From positions 1,306,001-1,370,000 of the forward strand of contig NZ_CP101827.1 of NCBI RefSeq assembly GCF_024498295.1: a stretch of 64,000 nt of DNA. Reading direction: 5' to 3'. Made by a program: the position numbers and the translations under genes. Position 1 is the stretch's first letter, and the number at the start of each line of letters is the position of its first letter. This stretch comes from Thermocaproicibacter melissae (GTDB taxonomy: Bacteria > Bacillota > Clostridia > Oscillospirales > Acutalibacteraceae). The notes below the pieces were generated by a model. That model did not search any database and was not told where the DNA came from. It saw nothing but the letters and a program-made list of their open reading frames with translations. Positions 27,159-36,251 of this stretch are shown one piece after another.

Positions 27159-27164
27159 ACTGTT

Positions 27165-27240
27165 TGGTGAACCATCGGGGATTCGAACCCCGGACACCTT
27201 GATTAAAAGTCAAGTGCTCTACCAACTGAGCTAATGATTC
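27165..27240 (-). tRNA. tRNA-Lys (anticodon TTT)
   Basis: A 76-base gene including encoded CCA. The acceptor pairs GAATCAT with ATGGTTC, the anticodon loop is CTTTTAA and the T-arm reads GGGGTTCGAATCCCC. Last gene of the five-tRNA cluster. Confidence 0.96.
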
Positions 27241-27334
27241 AAATAAAATCTATCAAGCCTGTCCGCCCAAGCGGAAAAGCATCGAACTTTTTCAAAAATG
27301 CCTGCCCAGAGCATAAAGCCCGCGAGCAGGCTTC

Positions 27335-27410
27335 TGGCTGGGCTGGCAGGATTTGAACCTACGAAATGACGGAGTCAAAGTCCGTTGCCTTACCCCTTGG
27401 CTACAGCCCA
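27335..27410 (-). tRNA. tRNA-Gln (anticodon TTG)
   Basis: A 76-base gene with encoded CCA. The acceptor pairs TGGGCTG with CAGCCCA and the anticodon loop is CTTTGAC. About 94 bases separate it from the Lys gene, which is a wide gap for a tRNA cluster. Confidence 0.96.
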
Positions 27411-27441
27411 ATATACTACGGCATAGCCGCACCGGAAATTT

Positions 27442-27519
27442 TGGGGTGGAAGGTGGGATTCGAACCCACGGTCTCCAGTGCCACAAACTGGCGCTTTAAC
27501 CAGCTAAGCTACATCCACC
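27442..27519 (-). tRNA. tRNA-His (anticodon GTG)
   Basis: Includes the extra G(-1) opposite discriminator C73, the histidine identity pair. The anticodon loop is TTGTGGC within the CCAGT/ACTGG stem. CCA is encoded. One acceptor pair appears as T-T. Confidence 0.95.
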
Positions 27520-27542
27520 ACATCAACAAAGAAAGAAGGGTG

Positions 27543-27619
<77 letters not shown>

Positions 27620-27624
27620 AAATG

Positions 27625-27698
27625 TGGAGCGAGTGATGGGAATCGAACCCACACGGCCAGCTTGGAAGGCTGGAGTTCTACCACTGAACTACACTCGC
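27625..27698 (-). tRNA. tRNA-Gly (anticodon TCC)
   Basis: A 74-base gene with encoded CCA and anticodon loop CTTCCAA in a CCAGC/GCTGG stem. First gene of the cluster; only five bases separate it from the Arg gene. Confidence 0.96.
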
Positions 27699-27782
27699 AT
27701 TTCAGCGACGGCTATTAGTATAACACAACAGCCCCGCCGTTGTCAACCTTCCAAGTTGAATTCATTTGGTTTTTTTACTTAA

Positions 27783-30068
27783 TTATTTCAAATAACTGAG
27801 CTGAATGCCGTTTTCCTCATCGGCCGTGACGGAAATGCCGCTAATGGTGCCTTTGCTATTCTCCACGAGGAGATTGGCAATCTTGTCTTCCACCTGGCGG
27901 CGAATCAAATTTCTGAGGTCGCGTGCACCGCTCTTTCCGCCAATGGCATGCTTTGCCAGCCAAGCAGTGGCCTTATCGTCATAGATGAGCTTGATGCCGT
28001 GCTCATCCAAAGTTCCTACATATTCGTCAAGCATCAGGTGCGCAATCTTCTCAAAGGCAGCCTCATCCAGGGGACGGAACACAATGATTTCATCCACACG
28101 GCTGAGAAATTCCGGTCTCAGGAAATCCGAGAGTGCCTTCAATGCCTTTTCGCGGCTTGCATCTGTCTGTGTCTTTGCAAAGCCAAGTGCGCCCTCTTTG
28201 TTTTCACTGCCGGCGTTTGACGTCATGATGATAACGGTGTTTTCAAAGTTGACGTTTCTGCCGTGTGCGTCGGTGATGTGACCTTCATCGAGAATCTGAA
28301 GGAGAATGTTCATCACATCGGGGTGTGCCTTCTCGATTTCGTCGAAAAGCAGGACAGAATACGGGCGGCGGCGGACTTTTTCCGTCACCTGGCCGGCTTC
28401 GTCATATCCGACGTACCCCGGAGGAGAACCGATGATGCGCGAAACGGAGTGCTTCTCCATATATTCTGACATATCAAGGCGGATAAGCGTTTCCGGTGTA
28501 TCGAACAATTCACGGGCAAGAACCTTTGCCAGCTCCGTTTTGCCGACGCCGGTCGGACCGACGAAGATAAAGGATGCCGGTCTGCGGCGGGGACTTAACT
28601 GTACCCTACTTCTGCGGATTGCCGCGGCAACGGCAGACACAGCTTCCTCCTGGGCGATAATCTTGCTGTTGAGCACCTGCTCAAGGCTGGCGAGCTTTTT
28701 CAGCTCGTTCTCCTGAATACGGCTGGCCGGGATTCCCGTCCAAAGCTCAATCACCTTGGCAACGTCGGCTTCTTCCACCTGTGTACCGAGGGCCGCCGGA
28801 GCCAGCTCTTTCTCACGTTCGGACAATTTAGAAAGATCCACACGGAGTTCTGCCAGCTTTTCATAATCCGGTTCCGTGCCGCCAGCCGTCATGGCTTCTT
28901 CCTGCTCGCGCAGCTGATTGACGCGCTCAACCACATTGTCGTACTCTTCCATCTTCTTGTTGCGGAGCGCGGCGCATGCGCAGGATTCATCCAGAAGGTC
29001 AATGGCTTTGTCGGGCAGGAAGCGGTCGTTGATATACCGCTCCGAAAGCGTCACAATGCGCTTGACAATGTTTTCCGGCACGTGGACACGGTGGTAATTT
29101 TCATAATAAGGCCGAATCCCGTCGAGAATGCGTACGGTATCCTGAATCGACGGTTCCGCAATGGTAACCGGCTGGAAGCGGCGTTCGAGCGCCGCGTCTT
29201 TTTCAATATATTTGCGGTATTCGGCAAAGGTTGTTGCGCCGATGACCTGAATCTCGCCGCGAGAAAGCGCAGGCTTCAGAATGTTTGCGGCATTCATGGA
29301 GCCTTCGGCGTCACCCGTTCCGACGAGGTTATGAACTTCGTCGATAAAGAGGATGATGTTGCCCTCCATCTTGACTTCGTCAATCAGGCCTTTTATGCGG
29401 CTCTCAAATTGGCCGCGGAACTGTGTCCCCGCGACTAATGCCGTGAGGTCCAGCAGATGGATTTCCTTCTTTTTGAGCGCAAACGGGACATCGCCCTTCG
29501 CGATGCGGATGGCAAGCCCTTCCGCGACGGCCGTTTTGCCGACACCGGGTTCGCCGATGAGGCACGGGTTATTCTTCGTGCGGCGGCTGAGAATCTGAAT
29601 CACGCGGGTAATTTCTTTTTCCCGGCCGATAATCGCGTCGATTGCGCCCGCCTTCGCCTTGGCAGTTAGATTTGTGCAGTAGGCATCCAAATATTTTCGC
29701 TTTGTTTTGTGCTTTTCCTTGGGAGTCCTTTTTTCTCCCTCGCCGTTTTGAACCTGTTCCGGCACTTTTTCTCCCGGAGAGAAAATATTCTGCAAAAACG
29801 GCAATGTGGCAGCACCGCCCGGAATGAATCCGCTGATGGCGTTTTCATCCGGATCAAACTGCTGGTCATTCAACATAGCATTCAATTCGGATTCCATAGC
29901 CTCCATTTGGTCATCGGTAATGCCCATCTTATCAAGCAGATCATTCACAGGCTTGATGCCAAGCTGCTTTGCGCACACTAGGCACAGGCCACGGCTTTCC
30001 TTCATATCTCCAGACGGCGACAGAAACACCACCGCCGGTCTTTTATGGCAGTTGGAACACATAATCAT
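27783..30068 (-). CDS. ClpE-like Clp ATPase with N-terminal zinc finger
   Basis: A 761-residue class I HSP100. The N-terminus is a four-cysteine zinc finger (Cys4, Cys7, Cys29, Cys32) as in ClpE, not the usual Clp N-domain. A poorly conserved acidic/basic linker follows (about 45-130). The first AAA domain has Walker A GEPGVGKT (172-179), a middle coiled-coil region follows, and a second AAA domain has GPTGVGKTEL. The LGF tripeptide in EGALGFAKTQ fits a ClpP-binding loop. It would unfold substrates for ClpP. The start is ATG at 30068; GTG at 30077 is possible. It is monocistronic, and no CtsR operator was recognised upstream. Confidence 0.9.
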   Translation of the reverse strand: MIMCSNCHKRPAVVFLSPSGDMKESRGLCLVCAKQLGIKPVNDLLDKMGITDDQMEAMESELNAMLNDQQFDPDENAISGFIPGGAATLPFLQNIFSPGEKVPEQVQNGEGEKRTPKEKHKTKRKYLDAYCTNLTAKAKAGAIDAIIGREKEITRVIQILSRRTKNNPCLIGEPGVGKTAVAEGLAIRIAKGDVPFALKKKEIHLLDLTALVAGTQFRGQFESRIKGLIDEVKMEGNIILFIDEVHNLVGTGDAEGSMNAANILKPALSRGEIQVIGATTFAEYRKYIEKDAALERRFQPVTIAEPSIQDTVRILDGIRPYYENYHRVHVPENIVKRIVTLSERYINDRFLPDKAIDLLDESCACAALRNKKMEEYDNVVERVNQLREQEEAMTAGGTEPDYEKLAELRVDLSKLSEREKELAPAALGTQVEEADVAKVIELWTGIPASRIQENELKKLASLEQVLNSKIIAQEEAVSAVAAAIRRSRVQLSPRRRPASFIFVGPTGVGKTELAKVLARELFDTPETLIRLDMSEYMEKHSVSRIIGSPPGYVGYDEAGQVTEKVRRRPYSVLLFDEIEKAHPDVMNILLQILDEGHITDAHGRNVNFENTVIIMTSNAGSENKEGALGFAKTQTDASREKALKALSDFLRPEFLSRVDEIIVFRPLDEAAFEKIAHLMLDEYVGTLDEHGIKLIYDDKATAWLAKHAIGGKSGARDLRNLIRRQVEDKIANLLVENSKGTISGISVTADEENGIQLSYLK

Positions 30069-30103
30069 GGATATCACTTCTTTTCAGAACTTAGTCGCAG
30101 TTA

Positions 30104-30120
30104 ATTGTAGCATAATTTTC
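30104..30120 (-). promoter_or_regulatory. Likely -10 of the Clp ATPase promoter
   Basis: On the minus strand TATGCTACAAT gives an extended -10 (TACAAT at 30104-30109) about 35 bases before the start. No clear -35 or heat-shock operator was seen. Confidence 0.4.
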
Positions 30121-30151
30121 TGTGCGATATTTTACAAATTTATGACCATCG

Positions 30152-30763
30152 CTATTTTTTCTTATCCATGACTTCCCGTATATCGAGCTCATATTTGGGG
30201 TCATCCGAATGAAGAATCGTGAAGTAAATCTTTGCATAACGCACAAAAGCATAAATCATAAAAGCTGCAGTAATGGATAGCAGCGTAATGCTGAGCGGCA
30301 GGCTTTCATAATGCCAAATCCATTTCAGCCCGACAATCGCGCCGAAAGAACAGTAGAAAAGAACGGTTGCGACCTTACCATACCATTTTGAACCAGTCGG
30401 CTTCTTTTTATTCCTGCTGATTAAATTAACGGCACCCGCCACCATTAAAGTTTCTTTTACAATGAAAATTGCAAGCAATGGGATGAGGATTGGGTCTTTG
30501 ATCGCAAAGCAGATAACGACTGCGGCTTGTGTCAATTTGTCAAACAACGGGTCAAGCATCTGCCCCAGCTCGGTGAACTGGTTGCACTTACGCGCAATCC
30601 AGCCGTCAAGCATATCGGTAACGCCGGAAATAATCAAGATGACAAAAGCCTCAAGATAGTTGTCCTTCAAGAAAAAATATATGAACGGGAAAATCAGAAT
30701 GAAGCGAAGCACGGTCAAAGCGTTTGGCACATTCAGATTTTTATTATACTGCCTTTTTGCCAT
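30152..30763 (-). CDS. pgsA: CDP-diacylglycerol-glycerol-3-phosphate 3-phosphatidyltransferase
   Basis: A 203-residue membrane enzyme of the CDP-alcohol phosphatidyltransferase family, making phosphatidylglycerophosphate for PG and cardiolipin. The catalytic signature DG-x2-AR-x8-G-x3-D-x3-D is intact: DGWIAR, then GQMLDPLFD. Four or more membrane spans are visible. ATG at 30763 follows TAGGAATTT. It overlaps the end of the cvpA-type gene by 20 bases, so the two are coupled. Confidence 0.93.
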   Translation of the reverse strand: MAKRQYNKNLNVPNALTVLRFILIFPFIYFFLKDNYLEAFVILIISGVTDMLDGWIARKCNQFTELGQMLDPLFDKLTQAAVVICFAIKDPILIPLLAIFIVKETLMVAGAVNLISRNKKKPTGSKWYGKVATVLFYCSFGAIVGLKWIWHYESLPLSITLLSITAAFMIYAFVRYAKIYFTILHSDDPKYELDIREVMDKKK

Positions 30764-31301
30764 AAATTCCTACCTCATTCCAAATTTGGGACTGAATAAG
30801 ATTATAGACCGGATTGTTTTCGGAAACAGTCTGGTAAATCTGAGAAAGTGCAAATTGGCGAAGCGTCTGATTCTGCTGTGTTGAGGCAGCGGCAGTCGGC
30901 AGAGATATGCGCAGCATCGCACACAAAAGCAACACAACAACGGAACCTTTTCCGAATCCGAGGACGCCCCCTAACAAAGCATTGAGCTGCCTTAAACCGG
31001 GAAGTCTTGCAATTTTGCTCAAAATAGAAGCGATCGTTTGAATCAAGCACTCAAACAGAATGAAAAGAATAACTATTGCCAGGATTTTTGATATAACCGG
31101 ATCAGCAGCCCATTTCGGCAGTGAAGGGCCAAAAAAGCCCAGTGCCCAGGCTGCGAAACTTTTTGCAAATAGAATCGCTGCTACCAAAGCAACAATTCCG
31201 CCGAGCAGATCAACCAGCGCGCGGATGAACCCCCTGCGGAACCCTGAAACAGCGTAGAGAATCAGAATCACGGCAATTGCGGCGTCTGTAAAACCTCCCA
31301 A
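30744..31301 (-). CDS. cvpA: CvpA-family membrane protein
   Basis: A 185-residue protein with about four membrane spans and the family's N-terminal SGFRRGFIRAL motif after the first span, plus GGVLGFGKGSVV. CvpA proteins have no settled biochemical role; they were named for colicin V production and affect envelope integrity. The TTG at 31301 is preferred because GGAGGG lies seven bases upstream; an ATG at 31322 would place that site inside the gene. Precedes pgsA. Confidence 0.82.
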   Translation of the reverse strand: MGGFTDAAIAVILILYAVSGFRRGFIRALVDLLGGIVALVAAILFAKSFAAWALGFFGPSLPKWAADPVISKILAIVILFILFECLIQTIASILSKIARLPGLRQLNALLGGVLGFGKGSVVVLLLCAMLRISLPTAAASTQQNQTLRQFALSQIYQTVSENNPVYNLIQSQIWNEVGIYGKKAV

Positions 31302-31366
31302 AAGGCATCCCTCCGTTTTCATTGCTTACGGAAATAGTAACACGAAATGAAAATTATGACAAGTTG

Positions 31367-32605
31367 TCAGCCCCGTTTGACCAGCCGTACCTCGGAAATC
31401 CCGAGCACATACGCCGATTTTTCGTCTTTCAGGGCCACTGCATAGGCATCATTGCCCGCGTTGGCATCACTTGGAGTAGCCGAGGAAAACGAACAAAAGT
31501 GGAGGGTACCGTTGGTAAGCGCCGCAGCGGTTTGCCCGCTGAGCGAGACCGAGAGGACCCGTTCCGTAAACTTTGTTTCGTAAATTTCATTTCCCGACGA
31601 ATCGAGCACCACCAGCCGGTTGTCCTGTGAGCCACTGTATGGCATAAGGCCCAGTGCAAGGCGGCCGTCTTTCGCGTAGAACGCCGTGAGCTGTTCTCCA
31701 TTATAACTATATTCTTTTTTCTCCGAAGTGTTAGGCTTGAGAAAAACGGCGGCGGTATCTCCCACTGCGGCAACTGCGCCGTCCGTGTCCCAGAAAACGC
31801 CGCTTAAAAAGTTGCCGCTGCAAACAGCCTGCGGTTTTACCGCTTTGTCGCTGTCAAGCGGGATTATGTAAACGGCGGAAACGATTTCCCCTTCCTGTGA
31901 GGAAACGCCCGTTACCGCAGCTTTGGTCCCCTCCGGGTTCAGCGCCACGGCAGTGGGGAAATAATCAGCGAACCAGTAGTGGGAAATAACTTTCCCGGAA
32001 GCATCATACACGGTGAGCTTTCCGCAGTACCCGTCTGCGGCGGTAATCAGAGCAGTTCGTCCTTTTGCGGTGAGGGCTGCCCCTAGAATATTTTGATCTG
32101 TGGTAAGTTCGACTGTATCTCCGCCGGTTGTAAACATTTGTGCGTTTTTTCCGCCGATGCTGCAAAGCAAAATGCGGATGCCATTTACCTGCATAAGCGG
32201 ATTGGAATAGCTGTGCTGAGTACTCAGGATTTCTTTAGCCGTAGTATTGCACACGGTGAGCGACGTATCGCTTGCATAAACAATATTGCTTCCGCTGCAT
32301 AAAAAGTTTCTTGCACCGACGTTGGAACCGGAAATTGCTTTCGGGTAGCCGTCCCCCACACCCATGCCGACAATGCTTGTCCGTACCCACTGGAGGACAT
32401 TCTCCGGCGCAAGGTTTGTTCGGTTGAACCACGCCAGAACGGCTATGGCAGCTACCGCAAGAATCGCAATGACGCGGTAGACCCACCGCGGAACACGATG
32501 TTCGCGCAGGCGCTCGAATTCTTTTTTCTCCTCTTTTGGGTCCAGAAGTGCATGTTTCCGAATCGGAATGGGTTGGGTATCGTAACGCCGGCCGTCTTTA
32601 CGCAT
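31367..32605 (-). CDS. DUF5711-type membrane-anchored beta-propeller-like protein
   Basis: A 412-residue protein: a basic cytosolic start, one membrane span (about 45-62), then an extracellular part of repeated short beta-strand units (repeated YDASGKV, DSSGNE-like segments) suggesting a propeller. I recognise it as the DUF5711 family of Clostridia; its function is unknown. ATG at 32605 overlaps the truA stop by eight bases, so it is co-transcribed with truA. Confidence 0.72.
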   Translation of the reverse strand: MRKDGRRYDTQPIPIRKHALLDPKEEKKEFERLREHRVPRWVYRVIAILAVAAIAVLAWFNRTNLAPENVLQWVRTSIVGMGVGDGYPKAISGSNVGARNFLCSGSNIVYASDTSLTVCNTTAKEILSTQHSYSNPLMQVNGIRILLCSIGGKNAQMFTTGGDTVELTTDQNILGAALTAKGRTALITAADGYCGKLTVYDASGKVISHYWFADYFPTAVALNPEGTKAAVTGVSSQEGEIVSAVYIIPLDSDKAVKPQAVCSGNFLSGVFWDTDGAVAAVGDTAAVFLKPNTSEKKEYSYNGEQLTAFYAKDGRLALGLMPYSGSQDNRLVVLDSSGNEIYETKFTERVLSVSLSGQTAAALTNGTLHFCSFSSATPSDANAGNDAYAVALKDEKSAYVLGISEVRLVKRG

Positions 32606-33356
32606 CTCTCTTCACATCCCTGTAAAAGACCTGTTTCAAGAAAAGCCCCTGCGGCGGAGCAGTCGGCCCTGCGGCGGAACGGTCGCAGGCCAAAAGAATT
32701 CGGCTGATGTCCTCCGGCTGCAGTTTTCCCTGCGCCACGCGAAGCATCGTGCCCACCATGATGCGCACCATGTGGTAAAGGAACCCGTCCGCAGCAACGG
32801 TGAACTCCACCATATTGCCCTCGCGGCTCCAAACCGCTTTTGTCACGGTTCGCTCCATGTTTCCGGGTTCGCGCGCATCAACCGCGCAGAACGAAGTAAA
32901 GTCGTGTTTTCCTAAAAAACACGCAGCCGCACGATTCAGCTTTTCGAGGTCCAGCGGATACCAATAATGAAGCGCGCGGCCCCGCAGAAACGGGTCCCGC
33001 GTGCGGCAATTCCAGATGCGGTAAACATATTCTTTTCCAATGCATGAATAACGCGCGTGAAAGTCGAGAGGCACCTCGCGGCACGAGATTGCGGCTATGT
33101 CTTCCGGGAGGAAATGATTCAGCGCGCCGATGAGCCTTTCGCACGGGATGGTATGCTCGGTCTTGAAACTGACGCAGAACTCAAGCGCATGCACAAACGA
33201 ATCGGTTCGGCTGCAACCCTTCACGTCAGGGCACTCGCCGAGGATCTTGGCCAATGCCTCCTGAAAAACCTGCTGAACCGTCACGGCATTCTGCTGAATC
33301 TGCCAGCCGTGATAGTTTGAGCCGTCATAGCGCAGGGTCAGCAGAAGATTTCGCAC
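32598..33356 (-). CDS. truA: tRNA pseudouridine synthase A, variant active-site loop
   Basis: A 252-residue TruA-family enzyme that isomerises uridines 38-40 of tRNA anticodon arms. The catalytic aspartate is Asp52 in GCSRTDSFVHAL; typical TruA has GRTDAGVHA, so the two residues after the aspartate differ (Ser-Phe for Ala-Gly). Other blocks (LRYDGSNYHGWQ, ARYSCIGKEYVYRI, DFTSFCA, FLYHMVRIMVG) are normal. The GTG at 33356 fits AAAGGA nine bases before it better than the ATG at 33365. Confidence 0.88.
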   Translation of the reverse strand: MRNLLLTLRYDGSNYHGWQIQQNAVTVQQVFQEALAKILGECPDVKGCSRTDSFVHALEFCVSFKTEHTIPCERLIGALNHFLPEDIAAISCREVPLDFHARYSCIGKEYVYRIWNCRTRDPFLRGRALHYWYPLDLEKLNRAAACFLGKHDFTSFCAVDAREPGNMERTVTKAVWSREGNMVEFTVAADGFLYHMVRIMVGTMLRVAQGKLQPEDISRILLACDRSAAGPTAPPQGLFLKQVFYRDVKRDA

Positions 33357-33383
33357 GCTTCTCATTCCTTTCGATCTTTTTCG

Positions 33384-34208
33384 TCATTGTAGGGCTGCCG
33401 GAAACTTAATGGTAAAGAAAATCACGGCGCCGCATACCGCCGCTGTGCACGCAATTGCAGCGGCATCTAGTTTTGTGAAGTTGAATTGTTTCATCTTTGT
33501 GCGTCCTTCGCCGCCGTGGTAGCAGCGGCACTCCATTGCCATTGCAAGGTCGTAGGCACGGCGGAACGAAGAAACAAACAGCGGGATGAGCACCGGAATC
33601 AGCGAACGGATTCGCTGCATCATGCCTCCGCTTTCCATATCGGCCCCGCGTGCCTTCTGCGCACTTATAATCTTGTCGGTCTCTTCGAGGAGCGTCGGCA
33701 CAAAACGCAGGGCAATCGTCATCATCATCGCAATTTCATGAACCTTAATGTGAAAGAAGCCAAGCGGCTTCATAACACGTTCCAATGCATCGGTAAGCTC
33801 GGTAGGCGAAGTGGTAAACGTCAGAACCGAGCTGTACAAAATCAGGCAGATAATGCGCACGGAAACGAAAACCGCATTGCTGATGCCGCCGTCCGTAATC
33901 TGCATAACCGGGAAAAACGGACAGCGCCACACGACCGTGCCGCTTCCGTAAAACAAATTCAGCACGGCAGTAAACAAAACGATAAACAGAATCGCCTTCA
34001 GGCTCTTAAAATACTGCCTTACCGGCACGCCGGAGCAAAGCAACACGGCAACCATCAGTGCGACCATGAGCAGCATGCCTTCAAAGTTTGAAGCAACGAA
34101 CAAAAAGACGATGAAAACAAAGGTAAGGGCAATCTTGACACGCGGATCCATTCGGTGAATCAGCGAATGGCCGGGAATAAACTGGCCGAGAGTGATGTCG
34201 CGAATCAC
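33384..34208 (-). CDS. ecfT: ECF transporter transmembrane component EcfT
   Basis: A 274-residue membrane protein with about six spans. The T-component coupling motifs are visible in the C-terminal half (AQKARGADMESG, and MAMECRCYHGGEGRT, the A-R-G and R-G motifs). It couples the two ATPases to interchangeable S-components that bind vitamins or metals. The start is GTG at 34208 overlapping the ecfA2 stop, with GGAGG nine bases upstream. No S-component is adjacent, as in group II ECF systems. Confidence 0.93.
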   Translation of the reverse strand: MIRDITLGQFIPGHSLIHRMDPRVKIALTFVFIVFLFVASNFEGMLLMVALMVAVLLCSGVPVRQYFKSLKAILFIVLFTAVLNLFYGSGTVVWRCPFFPVMQITDGGISNAVFVSVRIICLILYSSVLTFTTSPTELTDALERVMKPLGFFHIKVHEIAMMMTIALRFVPTLLEETDKIISAQKARGADMESGGMMQRIRSLIPVLIPLFVSSFRRAYDLAMAMECRCYHGGEGRTKMKQFNFTKLDAAAIACTAAVCGAVIFFTIKFPAALQ

Positions 34209-35068
34209 GCGCGGTCGCCTCCTTTCCGAAGCAGGGGACGAAGTTCTTCAAGCGCGCTCTCCACGGTCAGCGCAGGATGGACCGGGAAACCCTTATCCAT
34301 CAGGTCGAGCATAATCCGCGTAATCTGCGGCACACGCAGCCCCATGCGCTCCAATTCTCTGCCGTGTGCGAATACCTTGTCGGTAGTGTCGAGCATAACG
34401 GCCTTTCCGCCGTTCATCACAAGCACGCGGTCCGCGCAGCGGGCAATGTCCTCCATGCTGTGGGAAACCAGCAAGACGGTGTTGCCGCGTTTCTTCTGGT
34501 AATCCGAAATCTGCGAAAGGAGCATGTCGCGGCCCTGCGGGTCAAGGCCGGCAGTCGGCTCGTCAAGAATCAGCACCTGCGGCTCCATGGCAATCACGCC
34601 TGCAATGGCGACACGGCGTTTCTGGCCACCGGAAAGTTCAAACGGACTCTTCCCCATCAGTTCTTTCGGCAGGCCGACGAACTCGGCCGCACGGTAAGCA
34701 CGCTCCTCGCACTCGGACTGGCTCAAGCCCATGTTCGACGGGCCGAAGCAGATATCCTTGAGCACGGTCTCCTCAAAAAGCTGGTGCTCCGGATACTGAA
34801 ACACCATGCCGACTTGAAAGCGCACTGAGCGGATTTTCTTGGGTTCCGCCCAAATGTCTTTGCCGTTCAGCAGCACGGTGCCCTCCGTCGGGCGCAGCAG
34901 GCCGTTCAAGGTCTGAATCAGCGTCGACTTTCCCGAGCCGGTGTGCCCGATGATTCCCAGAAACTCACCTTTTTCAATGCCGATGCTCACATGGTCAACG
35001 GCTGTTTTTTCAAACGGCGTTCCGACGCCGTAGGTATAGGTCAAGTCCTTTGTTTCAACGACAAACAT
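34205..35068 (-). CDS. ecfA2: ECF transporter ATPase EcfA2
   Basis: A 287-residue ATPase with Walker A GHTGSGKST, Q-loop in VFQYPEHQLFEETV, signature ELSGGQKRR, Walker B LILDEPTAGLDP and H-loop SHSMEDIA. The QLFEETV segment is typical of EcfA2. ATG at 35068 follows GGGAGAATTGA. Works as a heterodimer with EcfA1. Confidence 0.95.
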   Translation of the reverse strand: MFVVETKDLTYTYGVGTPFEKTAVDHVSIGIEKGEFLGIIGHTGSGKSTLIQTLNGLLRPTEGTVLLNGKDIWAEPKKIRSVRFQVGMVFQYPEHQLFEETVLKDICFGPSNMGLSQSECEERAYRAAEFVGLPKELMGKSPFELSGGQKRRVAIAGVIAMEPQVLILDEPTAGLDPQGRDMLLSQISDYQKKRGNTVLLVSHSMEDIARCADRVLVMNGGKAVMLDTTDKVFAHGRELERMGLRVPQITRIMLDLMDKGFPVHPALTVESALEELRPLLRKGGDRA

Positions 35069-35090
35069 TCAATTCTCCCAAGTCTCAAAG

Positions 35091-35936
35091 TTACTGTTTC
35101 AGAGCCGATTCCAGCGCGGAAACGCATTCTTCCACGCTCAAGGGGCACCCCTTGATGTCAAAGCCTTCCTCGCGCAGCCGCCACACAAGTTCCGTTGCCT
35201 GCGGGACATCGAGCTTATGTTCTTTCAGCAGTTGCACCTGCGAAAACACCTCTCTCGGTGTGCCTTGTGTCAGAATCCTGCCGTTATCCATAACGACAAC
35301 GCGGTCAGCACCCACCGCCTCATCCATGTAATGGGTGATGAGAACAATGGTAATGCCCTTCTCGCGGTTGAGGCGGTGGATGGTTTCAAGTACCTCGTCA
35401 CGCCCGCGGGGGTCCAGCATTGCCGTCGGCTCATCGAGGACGATGCAGTCGGGCTGCATGGCGATGATTCCCGCGATGGCGATACGCTGTTTCTGGCCGC
35501 CGGAAAGCTTATACGGCGCATTCAGGCGATAATCATACATTTCCACGGCTTTCAGGGCTTCATCCACTCTGCGGCGGATTTCCGGCGGAGCGATGCCGAG
35601 GTTCTCCGGCCCGAATGCAACGTCTTCTTCCACCACACTGGCAACAAGCTGGTTATCCGGATTCTGAAGAACCAGACCCACACGGCGGCGAATCTCGATT
35701 TTCAGTCGCTCGTCCATCGTGTCAAGCCCATCGACAAAGACTTTGCCGCCGCTTGGAAGGAGCATGGCGTTGAAGTGCTTCGCAAGGGTCGACTTTCCGG
35801 AACCGTTGTGCCCGAGCAATGCCACAAACTCGCCCTTTTTGATTCCGAGCGTCACCCCGTGCAGGACTTCTATCTTTTTTTCCGTTTCCGAGTCTTCATA
35901 CGCAAACGACGTATCTTGTGCCGATAAATAATCCAT
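35091..35936 (-). CDS. ecfA1: ECF transporter ATPase EcfA1
   Basis: A 281-residue ATPase with Walker [27 protein letters not shown] (the EcfA1-type Q-loop), KLSGGQKQR and [13 protein letters not shown]. The Met after Pro-Thr-Ala is a known EcfA1 feature versus Gly in EcfA2. The start is ATG at 35936 after AGGAAAGGGCTG. First ATPase in the ecfA1-ecfA2-ecfT operon. Confidence 0.95.
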   Translation of the reverse strand: MDYLSAQDTSFAYEDSETEKKIEVLHGVTLGIKKGEFVALLGHNGSGKSTLAKHFNAMLLPSGGKVFVDGLDTMDERLKIEIRRRVGLVLQNPDNQLVASVVEEDVAFGPENLGIAPPEIRRRVDEALKAVEMYDYRLNAPYKLSGGQKQRIAIAGIIAMQPDCIVLDEPTAMLDPRGRDEVLETIHRLNREKGITIVLITHYMDEAVGADRVVVMDNGRILTQGTPREVFSQVQLLKEHKLDVPQATELVWRLREEGFDIKGCPLSVEECVSALESALKQ

Positions 35937-35956
35937 GCAACAGCCCTTTCCTAAAT

Positions 35957-36154
35957 TCATTTCTCGCCGCCGTTCTTTCCTCGGCGGAGGATTCCTGCCA
36001 GAACCAGCGCTGCTGCAGCGCTGCCTGCAATGAAATATGCGATTCCGGCTGTGGCTTTTCCGGCTTGAAGGTCATAGATTCCGAGCCCGACGAAAACAGC
36101 CCCAAGCAAAACAAATGAAATGACGTTTCTTTTGCGAACTTCTTTCTGCGTCAC
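35957..36154 (-). CDS. Small two-span membrane protein
   Basis: A 65-residue protein with a basic start (TQKEVRKRN), a span at about 11-28, a second at about 38-56 and a basic tail. It was not recognised. The start is GTG at 36154 with GGGGTG five to six bases upstream; the stop lies 20 bases before the EcfA1 start, so it is probably the first gene of the ECF operon. Confidence 0.6.
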   Translation of the reverse strand: MTQKEVRKRNVISFVLLGAVFVGLGIYDLQAGKATAGIAYFIAGSAAAALVLAGILRRGKNGGEK

Positions 36155-36251
36155 GATTTCACCCCGCTACCGGAGTTTTCGCAAGAAACTGCTGCGCAGG
36201 CTTCCTTCCTGTCTTATCAGGAGTCTTGTCAGCCTGCACCGCACGGAATTT

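Noticed and set aside
17708-27240. Attachment-site repeats bounding the AT-rich block
   Set aside because: The 3' end of tRNA-Lys and parts of the other tRNAs were compared by eye with 17.7-18.05 kb; no repeat was found.
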